From Caldithrix sp. (GTDB lineage Bacteria; KSB1; UBA2214; DYKH01), in contig DYKH01000025.1 of NCBI GenBank assembly GCA_020722685.1, positions 1 through 29,651 of the forward strand: a stretch of DNA of 29,651 bases, written 5' to 3'. The position numbers and the translations under genes were made by a program. Shown one piece after another: positions 15,601 to 21,973 of this stretch (position 1 is its first letter; every line of letters begins with the position of its first letter). The notes below the pieces were generated by a model. That model was not told the DNA's origin, searched no databases, and saw only the letters and a list, made by a program, of their open reading frames with translations.

Positions 15601-16214
15601 TGGCCGTTGCCCCACACTAATCGGTGGTGATAGACCTGCTCGCGCTGCCAATCGAAGGGGCCGATGATCGGATCCTCGAAGGCGTGCGGATCGTCGTCAT
15701 AGCCGGAAGTGTAGGCGGAGACGTTCAGCCGCAGCTTCATGTAGCGCCACTTCCAAATGTCGCCGGGGACGTAGCCATAAATGTGCATGATGCATTTGTA
15801 GGGATTGTGCCATTGCCTGACGCCATACCAGAGGTTGCTGTCATCCCGGTCGTACATGTTGAAAAAGCTGTAATGCACGTTCTCTTCCCCCGGGATGACG
15901 TTGCCTTCTTTGTCATAGGAAACGTTGGGAAAGACTTCGTTGCTGGCGTAAATACCCTGCACGTCGAACTCGATTTCGCCGGCGGCGCAGGTTGGGATAT
16001 CATATTGAATATAGTCAAAAGCTGTCTGGGTTTTCCAGCCGCCGGGGACAAAGATGCCGCCGATCTGTTTGCCGAGCGTCTGGCCATTGGTCAGTGGATC
16101 GGAAATTTCTAATACCCGGTTTGACTCTTGGGCGAGGAGCGCCGCAGAAAAAAGAAGGAGAGCTATGCAGATGAAAAGAGGCGCGTTTCGTTGGCTATTT
16201 GGATGGTAGTGCAT
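12630..16214 (-). CDS. Secreted multidomain glycosidase: laminin-G-like, SbsA Ig, DUF5060, DUF4038 (apiosidase-like), FN3
   Basis: A 1194-residue protein. The ATG at 16214 is chosen because TAAGGAG lies 6 nt upstream and a signal peptide follows (MHYHPNSQ, then a hydrophobic core to LLAQ, about residues 1-29); the frame is open further upstream but that part is a hairpin leader. Domains in order: concanavalin/laminin-G-like fold (about 40-265), SbsA-type Ig (268-364), DUF5060 (368-455), a DUF4038 TIM barrel as in GH140 apiosidases (460-755), with candidate acids in WCISGEYDE (Glu612) and VVNGEPRY (Glu691), the barrel's C-terminal beta domain (765-840), FN3 (848-938), a second Ig-like domain (about 940-1039) and an unknown C-terminal domain. 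It should be exported and cleave glycans such as pectin side chains. It ends at DTRAPAIPNGFKFSQR, which looks like the start of another FN3, with no sorting tail, so it may be truncated. Confidence 0.88.
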   Translation of the reverse strand: MHYHPNSQRNAPLFICIALLLFSAALLAQESNRVLEISDPLTNGQTLGKQIGGIFVPGGWKTQTAFDYIQYDIPTCAAGEIEFDVQGIYASNEVFPNVSYDKEGNVIPGEENVHYSFFNMYDRDDSNLWYGVRQWHNPYKCIMHIYGYVPGDIWKWRYMKLRLNVSAYTSGYDDDPHAFEDPIIGPFDWQREQVYHHRLVWGNGHMRWYMDEQLIKDWDYSSFGVEYAPPDHSIRIGSGFTAKGGAGFKAPLLITFSNFKFYRHQDLTPPAVLSVEPSSASGGVSVDSDILVHFSEPMEQAATVSAFSIEPAVAGELRWVENALYFEKTELLQPSTTYTIRISTAASDKAGHTLPQAYEHRFTTAGVTAATVGRYEEFEIPLIATSLGNRNRYKEVWLKGEFRGPSRIVEIEGFWDGGDVWKVRMAPTELGTWNYTITGSEPTFSASGSFECVESNSKGFIRSNPARPYTFMYDDGTPFLWRGDTSWRGYTSLLSYEGRWQPYIDLRASQGYTVVQSIVVSYIGGMNFWKNEGGLCFVENADSKDYDQLNPDYFHWIDKRIDYALSKGIVPVMLFTWAQEYANFTREQFERFERYLIARFAAKNVIWCISGEYDEVPTDFGIPTSEFAEHGRIIQQYDPYDHLITLHPTGRSTSAEFANEPWFGFIMQQTPYYVRDIQRDRQYNKPVVNGEPRYMYVGEDNTESRQALWEIVTSGGFYTTGFIPTYAPDKGGWDPAALPDEQRWVEVLNKYLERTHWWEMDPHPEWMSAGQLLAKPGAEYLAYNRSGGPVSIDLSHFAGPLSGEWINPMTGSKESLGSVQGGGLVNLTPPFAGDWALHLGEGVKQDSIPPNPPLAASSPSQTMNTIALTWQPPSPAEDGDRAQSYLIYRNGVQIATTTSTNYTDQGLAEDTAYQYSIFALDSEGNKSTAAAELTVSTSRDAVPPEPVEVKLISENQLAVIFNEKVEKNSAEEIGNYSITPAIQITSAVLSPNSATATLTTGTHSTNQVYSLTIDRIADLAKTPNLMSGPKTLTYKLDAGLRISDINPSSYRLDTLQVNDPYYTDRDFKLVQIPAICSGYAWIMTENDDKNQSDAHWLSFRVNVSVSVLIGFDKSITPLPQWLSDWENTGEQIVTTDDSPLLIYRKDFPAGDVVLGANEGGDKGSMYIVLVGQGTGNIKDTRAPAIPNGFKFSQR

Positions 16215-16242
16215 TTGGTACTCCTTACCCAGCAGAATTACA

Positions 16243-16332
16243 TAATCCCTCGGCCATGAAATAAGAGGGAACTCGGTCGCTAATGTGGTGATTAGCGACC
16301 CGGGTTCTCTTCCTTCCATCGCCGAGGAATTA
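16243..16332 (-). promoter_or_regulatory. Long hairpin in the leader of the glycosidase gene
   Basis: A 90-nt imperfect inverted repeat lies 29 nt upstream of the glycosidase start. The outer arms are 16243-16254 and 16321-16332 (CCTCGGC/GCCGAGG core). The inner stem is a perfect 10 bp (16275-16284 with 16291-16300) capped by a 6-nt loop. The intervening AAGAG/CTCTT segments also pair. In RNA this would be one long, interrupted stem-loop ending shortly before the Shine-Dalgarno. It matches no riboswitch class I can name. It could be a regulatory leader or a small mobile palindromic element. Confidence 0.6.
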
Positions 16333-16601
16333 TCACTATTTCCTTGTGTTCGTGATTGCTGCCCGCGTCCTGCGTGGTCGTTTACTCATTGGCCGTTTGT
16401 CTCTGCAAGGGTTGTGCCACGAGAAAGGGAGGCAATAGATTGGAGTAAATGGCTTTGAATTAAAGGCCGGAGGGAGAGGTTAAGCGGCGCAAAGATTTCT
16501 TCAGTGACATCTTTGTCGGTGGCGATTACAAAGATGAATGAGTTTAAAAAAATCAGGCTTACGTGGACAAGAGTCAAGATTTCGGGCCGCTGATTTTCAC
16601 C
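16333..16601. other. Intergenic stretch between sorting-domain gene terminator and glycosidase leader hairpin
   Basis: I see no convincing gene. A 95-codon open frame on the minus strand (16386-16673) is poor in recognisable features and overlaps the terminator of the next gene, so I do not call it. The glycosidase promoter should lie in the part nearest 16333-16420, but I find no clear promoter boxes. Confidence 0.4.
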
Positions 16602-16641
16602 AAAAACTAGGCCCCAATCTTTTGGGAAAAGAGTGGGGCCT
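16602..16641 (-). terminator. Rho-independent terminator after the CBM/sorting-domain gene
   Basis: Minus-strand stem AGGCCCCACTCTTTT pairs with AAAAGATTGGGGCCT (16609-16641, one mismatch, CCC-type loop) and is followed by TAGTTTTTGG. It lies 34 bases beyond the stop codon of the gene ending at 16675. Confidence 0.85.
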
Positions 16642-16674
16642 TTGGACAGACAGAATGGCTGGTTACAATGCACT

Positions 16675-17265
16675 TTATTTGATCACCAACATTTTCTTCA
16701 CTTCATGAAAGGAGCCTGCCTTAAGTCGGCAAAAATACAATCCGGAGGCTACCTTTGCTGCATTCCAGACAATCTTGTAGGATCCGGCGTCCTTGGTATC
16801 ATCAACTAATGTCTCTACGAGTTGGCCGGTAATATTGTAGATTTTGATCGTTACTCTCCGGGCCTCGGGCAAATCATATTTGATTGTAGTAGTCGGATTA
16901 AAGGGGTTGGGGAAATTCGCATAGAGTCTAAACTTGTCAAAAATTATCTTGTCATCTGCTATTTTCTTCTGAAAGCCCGTAGGCTGAAACTCAACGTAAT
17001 CTACATACCCCATTTCTTCTCCATCTTTGTACATTTTGAGCATAGTCACATCGTCAGAATAAAAGGAATGTGGATCAGTGGTTCTCATTTCCCACGTTCC
17101 TTCGGTATTTCCATCCCAATCCCAACCCTCTAAAGTAACCCCGTTTACTCTCATAGTTGCATCCGTTACCCCATTATTTTCGTCGTAATAGGGAATACTG
17201 ATCGTATATTCACCTTCAGTTTGATCAAAATAGTATTTGGCCCACCCATATTGGCCGCTTGTCAA
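16675..17265 (-). CDS. Carbohydrate-binding-like domain plus type IX secretion sorting domain, no signal peptide (probable gene fragment)
   Basis: A 196-residue frame starting at TTG 17265, which overlaps the stop of the upstream gene (TTGA). Residues about 5-90 look like a carbohydrate-binding beta-sandwich (EGEYTISIPYYDENNG, then RVNGVTLEGWDWDG and GYVDYVEF). Residues about 118-196 are a complete type A sorting domain: ANFPNPFNPTTTIKYDLPE, IYNITGQLVETL, then SGLYFCRLKAG and KKMLVIK. Such domains direct export by the type IX system and are cleaved at the surface. A protein must reach the periplasm first, yet there is no signal peptide or catalytic domain, so this is most likely the 3' remnant of a larger secreted enzyme, or a product made by frameshift from the upstream gene. 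It has its own terminator downstream, as the original gene would. Confidence 0.75.
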   Translation of the reverse strand: MTSGQYGWAKYYFDQTEGEYTISIPYYDENNGVTDATMRVNGVTLEGWDWDGNTEGTWEMRTTDPHSFYSDDVTMLKMYKDGEEMGYVDYVEFQPTGFQKKIADDKIIFDKFRLYANFPNPFNPTTTIKYDLPEARRVTIKIYNITGQLVETLVDDTKDAGSYKIVWNAAKVASGLYFCRLKAGSFHEVKKMLVIK

Positions 17266-18209
17266 CCAGTCGACGAATACGACCTCACAAATGTTACTTT
17301 CTTTGTTAAGTACTTGTTGTCCAGACGAACGCCCACGAAATAGATGCCTGATGGAACGAGCGTACCGCTGTCATTTTCACCGTTCCAGCTAATTTGCGGT
17401 GCAATCTTTGGAGCTATAGAAAAAGTTTTTACTATTCGTCCTCTTATGTCATAGATAATTATCTCGGACTCCAAATTTCCTTGGACCGTCCTGGCATCAA
17501 TAGCGATCCTTGTCGAAGAATTGAATGGATTAGGGAATATCGAGACTACCGTCTGGTTGATTGAATCTTGCTGATGCTTATTCTTTGATTCAACAGAAGT
17601 GACCAGGTCAGGGTAGACAATGCCGTCAATTGAACCATTACGAAACCTAAAATCTCGCGGCCAGATTGAGATGACCCCAGAGAACACGCACCCAAACTTC
17701 GGAACTAATGTATAAGTCCACCCATAATCAGCGCCGAGGACAAATTCAAAGTTACAACCGTTTTCGAATGCGCGGTTGTTTAACGAAAAATCAAAGCTTT
17801 TTTTGATCAACTTAACTGTCACTGGAACCAGTGTATCCTCAGGGGCAAAGAAAATTCTAACTTGCCAAGAATCTCCTTCATTCGCAGCAAAATCAAACCA
17901 CAGCTCTTCTCGGCCCTTCTGGTAACGATAAACTTTGTCTTCTTCCTTCCTCAAATAGACGGAATCTTCTAACCGATGAATGGTAAAGTATCGATTGAAC
18001 AGGAACCAGGTCTTATCGTCTATTTTGAGAGAGTCAATGATAGAGATCGTATCCTGCATGACGAACAAATTTGGCCATTCGTAAAGGTCAAAAATCCAGG
18101 TGTTGCCGACTTGAAGAGGAAAGTAGTCAGTGCTATCGGCTTTTGCGGACGAGAGACAAACCAGCAATAGAAATAATCCGATTGTGCTTAATTTTCTGAT
18201 ATACCTCAT
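17262..18209 (-). CDS. Small secreted protein with type IX secretion sorting domain
   Basis: A 315-residue protein. ATG 18209 is preferred over the upstream in-frame ATG because it begins a standard signal peptide (MRYIRKLSTIGLFLLLVCLS ending SAKA, about 24 residues). The mature region begins DYFPLQVGNTWIFDLYE, a motif shared with the lipoprotein at 28164-28805, and forms a beta-rich domain of about 190 residues of unknown function. The C-terminus (about 225-313) is a type A sorting domain: SIFPNPFNSSTRIAI, IIYDIRGRIVKTF, PSGIYFVGVRL and KKVTFV. The protein should be exported by Sec and then the type IX system and attached to or released from the surface. The tail after KKVTFV (RSYSSTG) is unusual, and its stop overlaps the start of the following fragment. 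Confidence 0.85.
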   Translation of the reverse strand: MRYIRKLSTIGLFLLLVCLSSAKADSTDYFPLQVGNTWIFDLYEWPNLFVMQDTISIIDSLKIDDKTWFLFNRYFTIHRLEDSVYLRKEEDKVYRYQKGREELWFDFAANEGDSWQVRIFFAPEDTLVPVTVKLIKKSFDFSLNNRAFENGCNFEFVLGADYGWTYTLVPKFGCVFSGVISIWPRDFRFRNGSIDGIVYPDLVTSVESKNKHQQDSINQTVVSIFPNPFNSSTRIAIDARTVQGNLESEIIIYDIRGRIVKTFSIAPKIAPQISWNGENDSGTLVPSGIYFVGVRLDNKYLTKKVTFVRSYSSTG

Positions 18210-18298
18210 AGTCTCATTTACCTCTCGAAGTGAATGGTGCATTCAATCGACGGCCGTCTTTCACAAGAGCCTTGAAGCACTGCGGCCGCATGTGCAAT

Positions 18299-18367
18299 AA
18301 AAAAGCCTGAACATACCTCACTCCAATTTCATTTTAATCCTTGGAGTCAGGAGTTATTCAGGCTTTT
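18299..18367 (-). terminator. Intrinsic terminator-like hairpin, possibly bidirectional
   Basis: Outer arms AAAAGCCTGAA/TTCAGGCTTTT pair over 11 bp, and an inner 7 bp (ACTCCAA/TTGGAGT) extends the stem. On the minus strand it is followed by six T. It lies between the isomerase remnant (stop at 18566) and the signal-peptide gene starting at 18209, so it probably ended the transcript of the former isomerase gene. Confidence 0.75.
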
Positions 18368-18565
18368 GTCCAAATCCTGGCCGTGATCAGTTATGCTGTC
18401 TTTCATCCGCATTAAAAGACGAGAACAACTTCCGGCTCCTTTTCTTATTTTCTGCTGCCGAAAAATAAGTAAAAAAAAGATGTCAGGTTCTTTTTTGCGT
18501 TTCAGCGAAAAATGTCAAGCCTAAATCAGACAGGACGATGCGGTCTGCCGTACGAAGCTTCCGGT

Positions 18566-18706
18566 CTATGCTTCCAAGACCACCTTCAATCCCAACAAGG
18601 CACTAATCATCTCCACGGCCTTTTTATGATCGCCATAAAAAGTCACCTGATGCCAGCCAAAGCGATCCCATTTGCTCACAATTCGCGGCTTGTCAACTTG
18701 TGGCAT
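18566..18706 (-). pseudogene. Remnant: C-terminal end of a sugar isomerase-like gene
   Basis: A 46-codon minus-strand frame ending in TAG (18566-18568) reads coherently as protein: PRIVSKWDRFGWHQVTFYGD, then KKAVEMISALLGLKVV and LEA. The WDRxGWHxVTFYGD style and the position of a final helix suggest the C-terminus of an L-fucose/L-arabinose isomerase-like enzyme; this family assignment is from memory and tentative. An in-frame stop precedes the only ATG (18706), and the sequence upstream turns into a CGCTAATAAA repeat, so the rest of the gene is missing. The hairpin terminator at 18299-18367 would fit as its original transcript end. Confidence 0.5.
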
Positions 18707-18725
18707 CAGGAGCTATCGCGCATGA

Positions 18726-18771
18726 GCGCTAATAAACGCGAACAGAATATTGGCGTTCATTTGCGGTTGCG
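18726..18771. repeat. CGCTAATAAACGCGAA-type inverted repeat
   Basis: A short imperfect palindrome: GCGCTAATAAACGCGAACAG followed by the reverse complement of AACCGCAAATGAACGCCAAT. It is the same family as 9805-9875. It directly abuts the point where the isomerase-like remnant loses its reading frame, which suggests an insertion or deletion end. Confidence 0.65.
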
Positions 18772-18804
18772 AAAAGTCTCTGTGACCGTTTATCCGAGGT
18801 TTGG

Positions 18805-19848
18805 CTACAGAATCGGAAAAACACGTTCGGCTCCGTCTTCGCCTATTGAAATGCTAAAAGTCCCCTCTTCCGGATGGACGGATGCCTTGATCCAATCGGC
18901 TTTATGACTGCCTTCCGGATTGGCGATGAATCCGGACGGGGCATTGCCGGCCTCGCCGAATTGGGTGTTGTAATGGATTTGATAGATCGCCCGCACGCTC
19001 GGCAATTGGCGTAGATTCTTGAAGGTATTCGGCTCGATGCCCTTTTGCGGACCGTTCATGGCCACGCACACCGTGGGGGCAATGACTCGCAGCAAGACCG
19101 GATTGCTACTTTGATCCAATCCGTGATGGGTGACCTGATACAGATCCACTTGGCCGATCAGGTTTTTGGGATGCGCCAGGTGATGTTCCACATTCCAAGT
19201 GATATCGCCGCCGGCGAAAAAGGTAAATTTGCCGTAGGTCAACACCAGTGCGATGCTGCGGGCGTTGTCACTTTCATCCGCATTTCGTATCTCGTATCCC
19301 TCGACCGGCGCATCGATGTCCCCGGAAAAACCTTCCACTTTCTTCTCGGATGCGACGCAGTGCAGCCTCAACGACGGCAGCTTTTTCTCCGGATCGTTTC
19401 TTAGCGGCAGATCATCGCCAGCTTTGAGCGTCTTGAGCCTGCCGTTGGTAACCTGCTGGTACAAAGGGTAAAGCTCATGAAACCAGTCGGCATCCTTTTC
19501 CGGCGGCAGCGCTCCTTTGTCATAAAAGCTTTTGATGGGGATCATCTTGGCCAAATCGGAAATGCCGCCGAAATGGTCCGTATGAAAATGGGTGGTGATG
19601 AGATAATCGATCTGCTTCAGTCCGGCGGCTTGCGTGGCTTGGTAGATTCTCTCCGCATCGCGCAGCTTGGGACGCAGAGAACCCGTGTCAATAAGAATCG
19701 CTTCGCCGAACGGCGTTACGATTAAGGTGGAGGCCCCGCCACCCGTATCCAGAAAATAGATGTCCAACGGTTTGGCGATGGGATTCGTCTCAGCATAGCC
19801 CAGACATACGATTGCAAAGGCAAAAAGCACGAGTAGAAATAGCCTCAT
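18805..19848 (-). CDS. Secreted metallo-beta-lactamase-fold hydrolase, ComEC/Rec2-like
   Basis: A 347-residue protein starting at ATG 19848 with GGGAG 5 nt upstream. Residues 1-19 form a signal peptide (MRLFLLVLFAFAIVCLGYA). The fold starts IYFLDTGGGASTLIVTPFG, and the metal site HFHTDH lies at residues 87-92, followed by FFAGGDI and VTHHGLDQSSNP. This set, with the extra HHG(D/L) block, is that of the ComEC C-terminal hydrolase family rather than of true beta-lactamases. ComEC-linked domains are thought to degrade one DNA strand during uptake; standalone exported forms have unclear substrates, perhaps nucleotides or phosphodiesters in the periplasm. It appears to be a single-gene unit with a clean signal and no membrane channel. 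Confidence 0.88.
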   Translation of the reverse strand: MRLFLLVLFAFAIVCLGYAETNPIAKPLDIYFLDTGGGASTLIVTPFGEAILIDTGSLRPKLRDAERIYQATQAAGLKQIDYLITTHFHTDHFGGISDLAKMIPIKSFYDKGALPPEKDADWFHELYPLYQQVTNGRLKTLKAGDDLPLRNDPEKKLPSLRLHCVASEKKVEGFSGDIDAPVEGYEIRNADESDNARSIALVLTYGKFTFFAGGDITWNVEHHLAHPKNLIGQVDLYQVTHHGLDQSSNPVLLRVIAPTVCVAMNGPQKGIEPNTFKNLRQLPSVRAIYQIHYNTQFGEAGNAPSGFIANPEGSHKADWIKASVHPEEGTFSISIGEDGAERVFPIL

Positions 19849-19951
19849 AGCACTCCCTCACAAAGTTATTGGTGAAATCCGTTACTTTTGCCACGCTTTT
19901 GGTTTTTAAATGCACGGGTGAAATCGGGAAGGACGATCTTTTTTCAAATGG

Positions 19952-21268
19952 CTATAGCAAATCGCTCGCCAGCTCCGCCAACGGCGAACGCTCACCCTTC
20001 TCCAGAGTCACATGGGCATAAATGTTCTGGCCTTTCATGCGGTCGATGAGATAGGTCAAGCCTGTGGAGCGCGAGTCCAAATACGGGGTGTCGATTTGAT
20101 AGGGATCTCCGGTGAGCACGACCTTGGTTCCTTCTCCGGCACGGGTAATAATGGTTTTCACCTCGTGCGGTGTGAGATTTTGCGCTTCATCAACAATAAA
20201 GAAAATGTGATCCAAGCTGCGGCCCCGAATGTACGCCAGCGGCGCGATCTCCAATTTGCCGTTGTCCAGCATTTCCTGAATGCGTTTGGAGCGCTCGTCG
20301 GTTTCAGCAAACTGGTTGCGAATGACGCCGAGATTGTCATACAACGGCTGCATGTATGGGTCTAACTTGGATTCGATGTCGCCGGGCAAGTAGCCAAGGT
20401 CCTTGTTGGACAGGGCCACCACCGGGCGTGCGAGGAAAATTTGCCGGTAACGCTTGCGCACTTCCAGCGCCGCAGCCAAGGCGAGTAAGGTTTTCCCGGT
20501 GCCGGCTTTGCCGCTGAGCGTGAGCAGCTTGATCTCGTCGTGCATCAGGGCATGCAAGGAAAAAGTCTGCTCTGCATTACGCGGAGCAATACCGTAAGCG
20601 GGGTTCTTGTCCACTCGTTCCAACATGTTGGTAGCAGAGTTATTAAAAGCCAACACGGATTTGCTGTTGTGTCTGAGGATCAGGTATTCATTCGCAACCA
20701 GATCTTCGAATTCTGCCTCTGCCACAGGAAGCTCGAAGGGGGGTGAGTATAGGCGGTCGATGATCTGCGGATCAACGTCTTCCACCAAACGCTTGCCGCG
20801 GTAGAGCTTTTCCACGTCCTCGATCTTGTCGGAATAGTAATCCTGCGCATTCAAGCCCAGCGATTTTGCTTTCAGCCGCAGATTGACATCTTTGCTCACC
20901 AAGATGATGCTTTGTTTGGCGCGGGATTTTTTTAGCGACAGGGCTGCGCTGAGAATGCGATGATCCGGCTTGGGTTCCACAAAAGCAGTGGTCACTTCCG
21001 GCTCATCGGAGAAAACGGTGAGGATGGAAATCTTGCCGTGTCCCGCACCCAGACTGACGCCACTGTTGACGATCTGATTGCCGGAGTATTTGTCGAGAAA
21101 ACGAATGAATTCCCGCGCGTTGTAGTTGATGGGGTCTTGACCTCTCTTGAAAGCATCGATTTCTTCGATCACGGTGATGGGAATGACAATGTCATTGTCT
21201 TCAAAATGGAAGATGGAATTGGAATCATGGAGGATGACGTTGGTATCTAACACAAAGGTCTTTTTCAT
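19952..21268 (-). CDS. PIN domain-PhoH ATPase fusion (YlaK/PhoH2-like)
   Basis: A 438-residue protein; ATG 21268 is chosen because AGGAG lies 7 nt upstream and [16 protein letters not shown] is the standard PIN start (an upstream in-frame extension of 22 codons has no support). The PIN nuclease-like domain (about 1-140) keeps Asp8, the Glu/Asp pair in VIEEID, and later acids. The PhoH domain has Walker A GKAGTGKT (253-260) and Walker [10 protein letters not shown] (Asp360-Glu361), followed by [12 protein letters not shown]-PhoH proteins are ATP-dependent RNA helicase/ribonucleases in characterised cases, and bacterial YlaK forms are about 440 residues, as here. It is divergent from the cold-shock gene, and both act on RNA, but a functional link is only suggested by position. 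Confidence 0.93.
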   Translation of the reverse strand: MKKTFVLDTNVILHDSNSIFHFEDNDIVIPITVIEEIDAFKRGQDPINYNAREFIRFLDKYSGNQIVNSGVSLGAGHGKISILTVFSDEPEVTTAFVEPKPDHRILSAALSLKKSRAKQSIILVSKDVNLRLKAKSLGLNAQDYYSDKIEDVEKLYRGKRLVEDVDPQIIDRLYSPPFELPVAEAEFEDLVANEYLILRHNSKSVLAFNNSATNMLERVDKNPAYGIAPRNAEQTFSLHALMHDEIKLLTLSGKAGTGKTLLALAAALEVRKRYRQIFLARPVVALSNKDLGYLPGDIESKLDPYMQPLYDNLGVIRNQFAETDERSKRIQEMLDNGKLEIAPLAYIRGRSLDHIFFIVDEAQNLTPHEVKTIITRAGEGTKVVLTGDPYQIDTPYLDSRSTGLTYLIDRMKGQNIYAHVTLEKGERSPLAELASDLL

Positions 21269-21503
21269 CAGCGTTCTCCTGCGGTAGACGTTTTGACCCT
21301 TATCCAAGATAAAGCACGTTTGGGAGAATTGCAATCACTTTTCCCGCCGGGGAGACCCCTGCATACGCAAGGGTGACCGCATCCTGTGATAGGTTACCGA
21401 CAAAGATCGGCATCAAACCGCTTGATTTTAGGCAAGAAAAAAGTTATATTTTTTCGCATGTTTGTACACCGTTTTTTGCCCTTGTACCACTTTGCTGCCA
21501 GGT

Positions 21504-21616
21504 GAGCGTTAGTCGCTCCGGCAATACTTGACTGCAATAAACGGTGCGCGTTGCTTCCGCTCCATTTATTGCGTTCATTTTACAAGTTGGCGAACACTGG
21601 GTGTGCGTTCCTTGTA
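21504..21616 (+). promoter_or_regulatory. Structured 5' leader of the cold-shock gene (three hairpins)
   Basis: Upstream of the cold-shock start I see three successive inverted repeats: GAGCG/CGCTC (21504-21508 with 21514-21518), GCAATAAA/TTTATTGC with an added CC/GG pair (21534-21572), and TACAAG/CTTGTA (21581-21586 with 21611-21616). The last ends about 14 nt before the GGGAG ribosome-binding site. Long structured leaders are known to control csp genes in Escherichia coli. The transcription start is not visible, so the leader length is inferred. Confidence 0.5.
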
Positions 21617-21641
21617 CCCGTCTTACGAAAGGGAGAGCGCC

Positions 21642-21842
21642 ATGGAACGAGGAATTGTGAAATGGTTCAACGCATCGAAAGGGTATGGTTTCATCACGCG
21701 TGAATCTGGCGGCGACATCTTTGTCCACTTTTCGGGAATCATTGGCGAAGGGTTTAGATCACTAAACATGGGAGACGTGGTTAGCTTTGAGATAGAGCAT
21801 ACGGAAAAGGGGCCGCAGGCGATCAAGGTCGTCAAAACCTAA
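21642..21842 (+). CDS. csp: Cold-shock domain protein (CspA family)
   Basis: A 66-residue single cold-shock domain, starting at ATG 21642 with GGGAG 7 nt upstream. It carries the RNA-binding motifs KGYGFI (RNP1, residues 13-18) and DIFVHF (RNP2, 25-30), the opening [17 protein letters not shown], and ends [20 protein letters not shown], so it is full-length for the family. It binds single-stranded RNA and DNA and prevents secondary structure that blocks translation. The frame stays open upstream for 38 codons, but the sequence there is hairpins, not protein. It is the only confident plus-strand gene and has its own terminator, so it is probably monocistronic. Its leader structure suggests post-transcriptional control. 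Confidence 0.96.
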   Translation: MERGIVKWFNASKGYGFITRESGGDIFVHFSGIIGEGFRSLNMGDVVSFEIEHTEKGPQAIKVVKT

Positions 21843-21863
21843 ACCGGAAGTGGATGGCAACAA

Positions 21864-21895
21864 GGCCCTGATGCGAAAGCAGACAGGGCTTTTTT
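21864..21895 (+). terminator. Rho-independent terminator of the cold-shock gene
   Basis: GCCCTG (21865-21870) pairs with CAGGGC (21884-21889), with an additional TGC/GCA pair around a GAAA-type loop and a run of six T (21890-21895). It begins about 22 nt after the stop codon. Confidence 0.9.
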
Positions 21896-21973
21896 CAATT
21901 CGATCCTGTTCGCGCTGCGACCCGCCCTCCGCCGATCCGGGGAATGCCCAACCGCTCACTCTGCCCCTGTACT

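Noticed and set aside
16215..16319. N-terminal extension of the glycosidase by 35 residues
   Set aside because: The sequence is the leader hairpin; the true start has a TAAGGAG site and a signal peptide.
16386..16673. 95-codon minus-strand frame between the sorting-domain gene and the glycosidase
   Set aside because: It overlaps a strong terminator, has no ribosome-binding site or recognisable motif, and reads as low-quality protein.
21269..21334. Upstream 22-residue extension of the PhoH protein
   Set aside because: [10 protein letters not shown] is the normal family start, and an AGGAG ribosome-binding site lies 7 nt before it.
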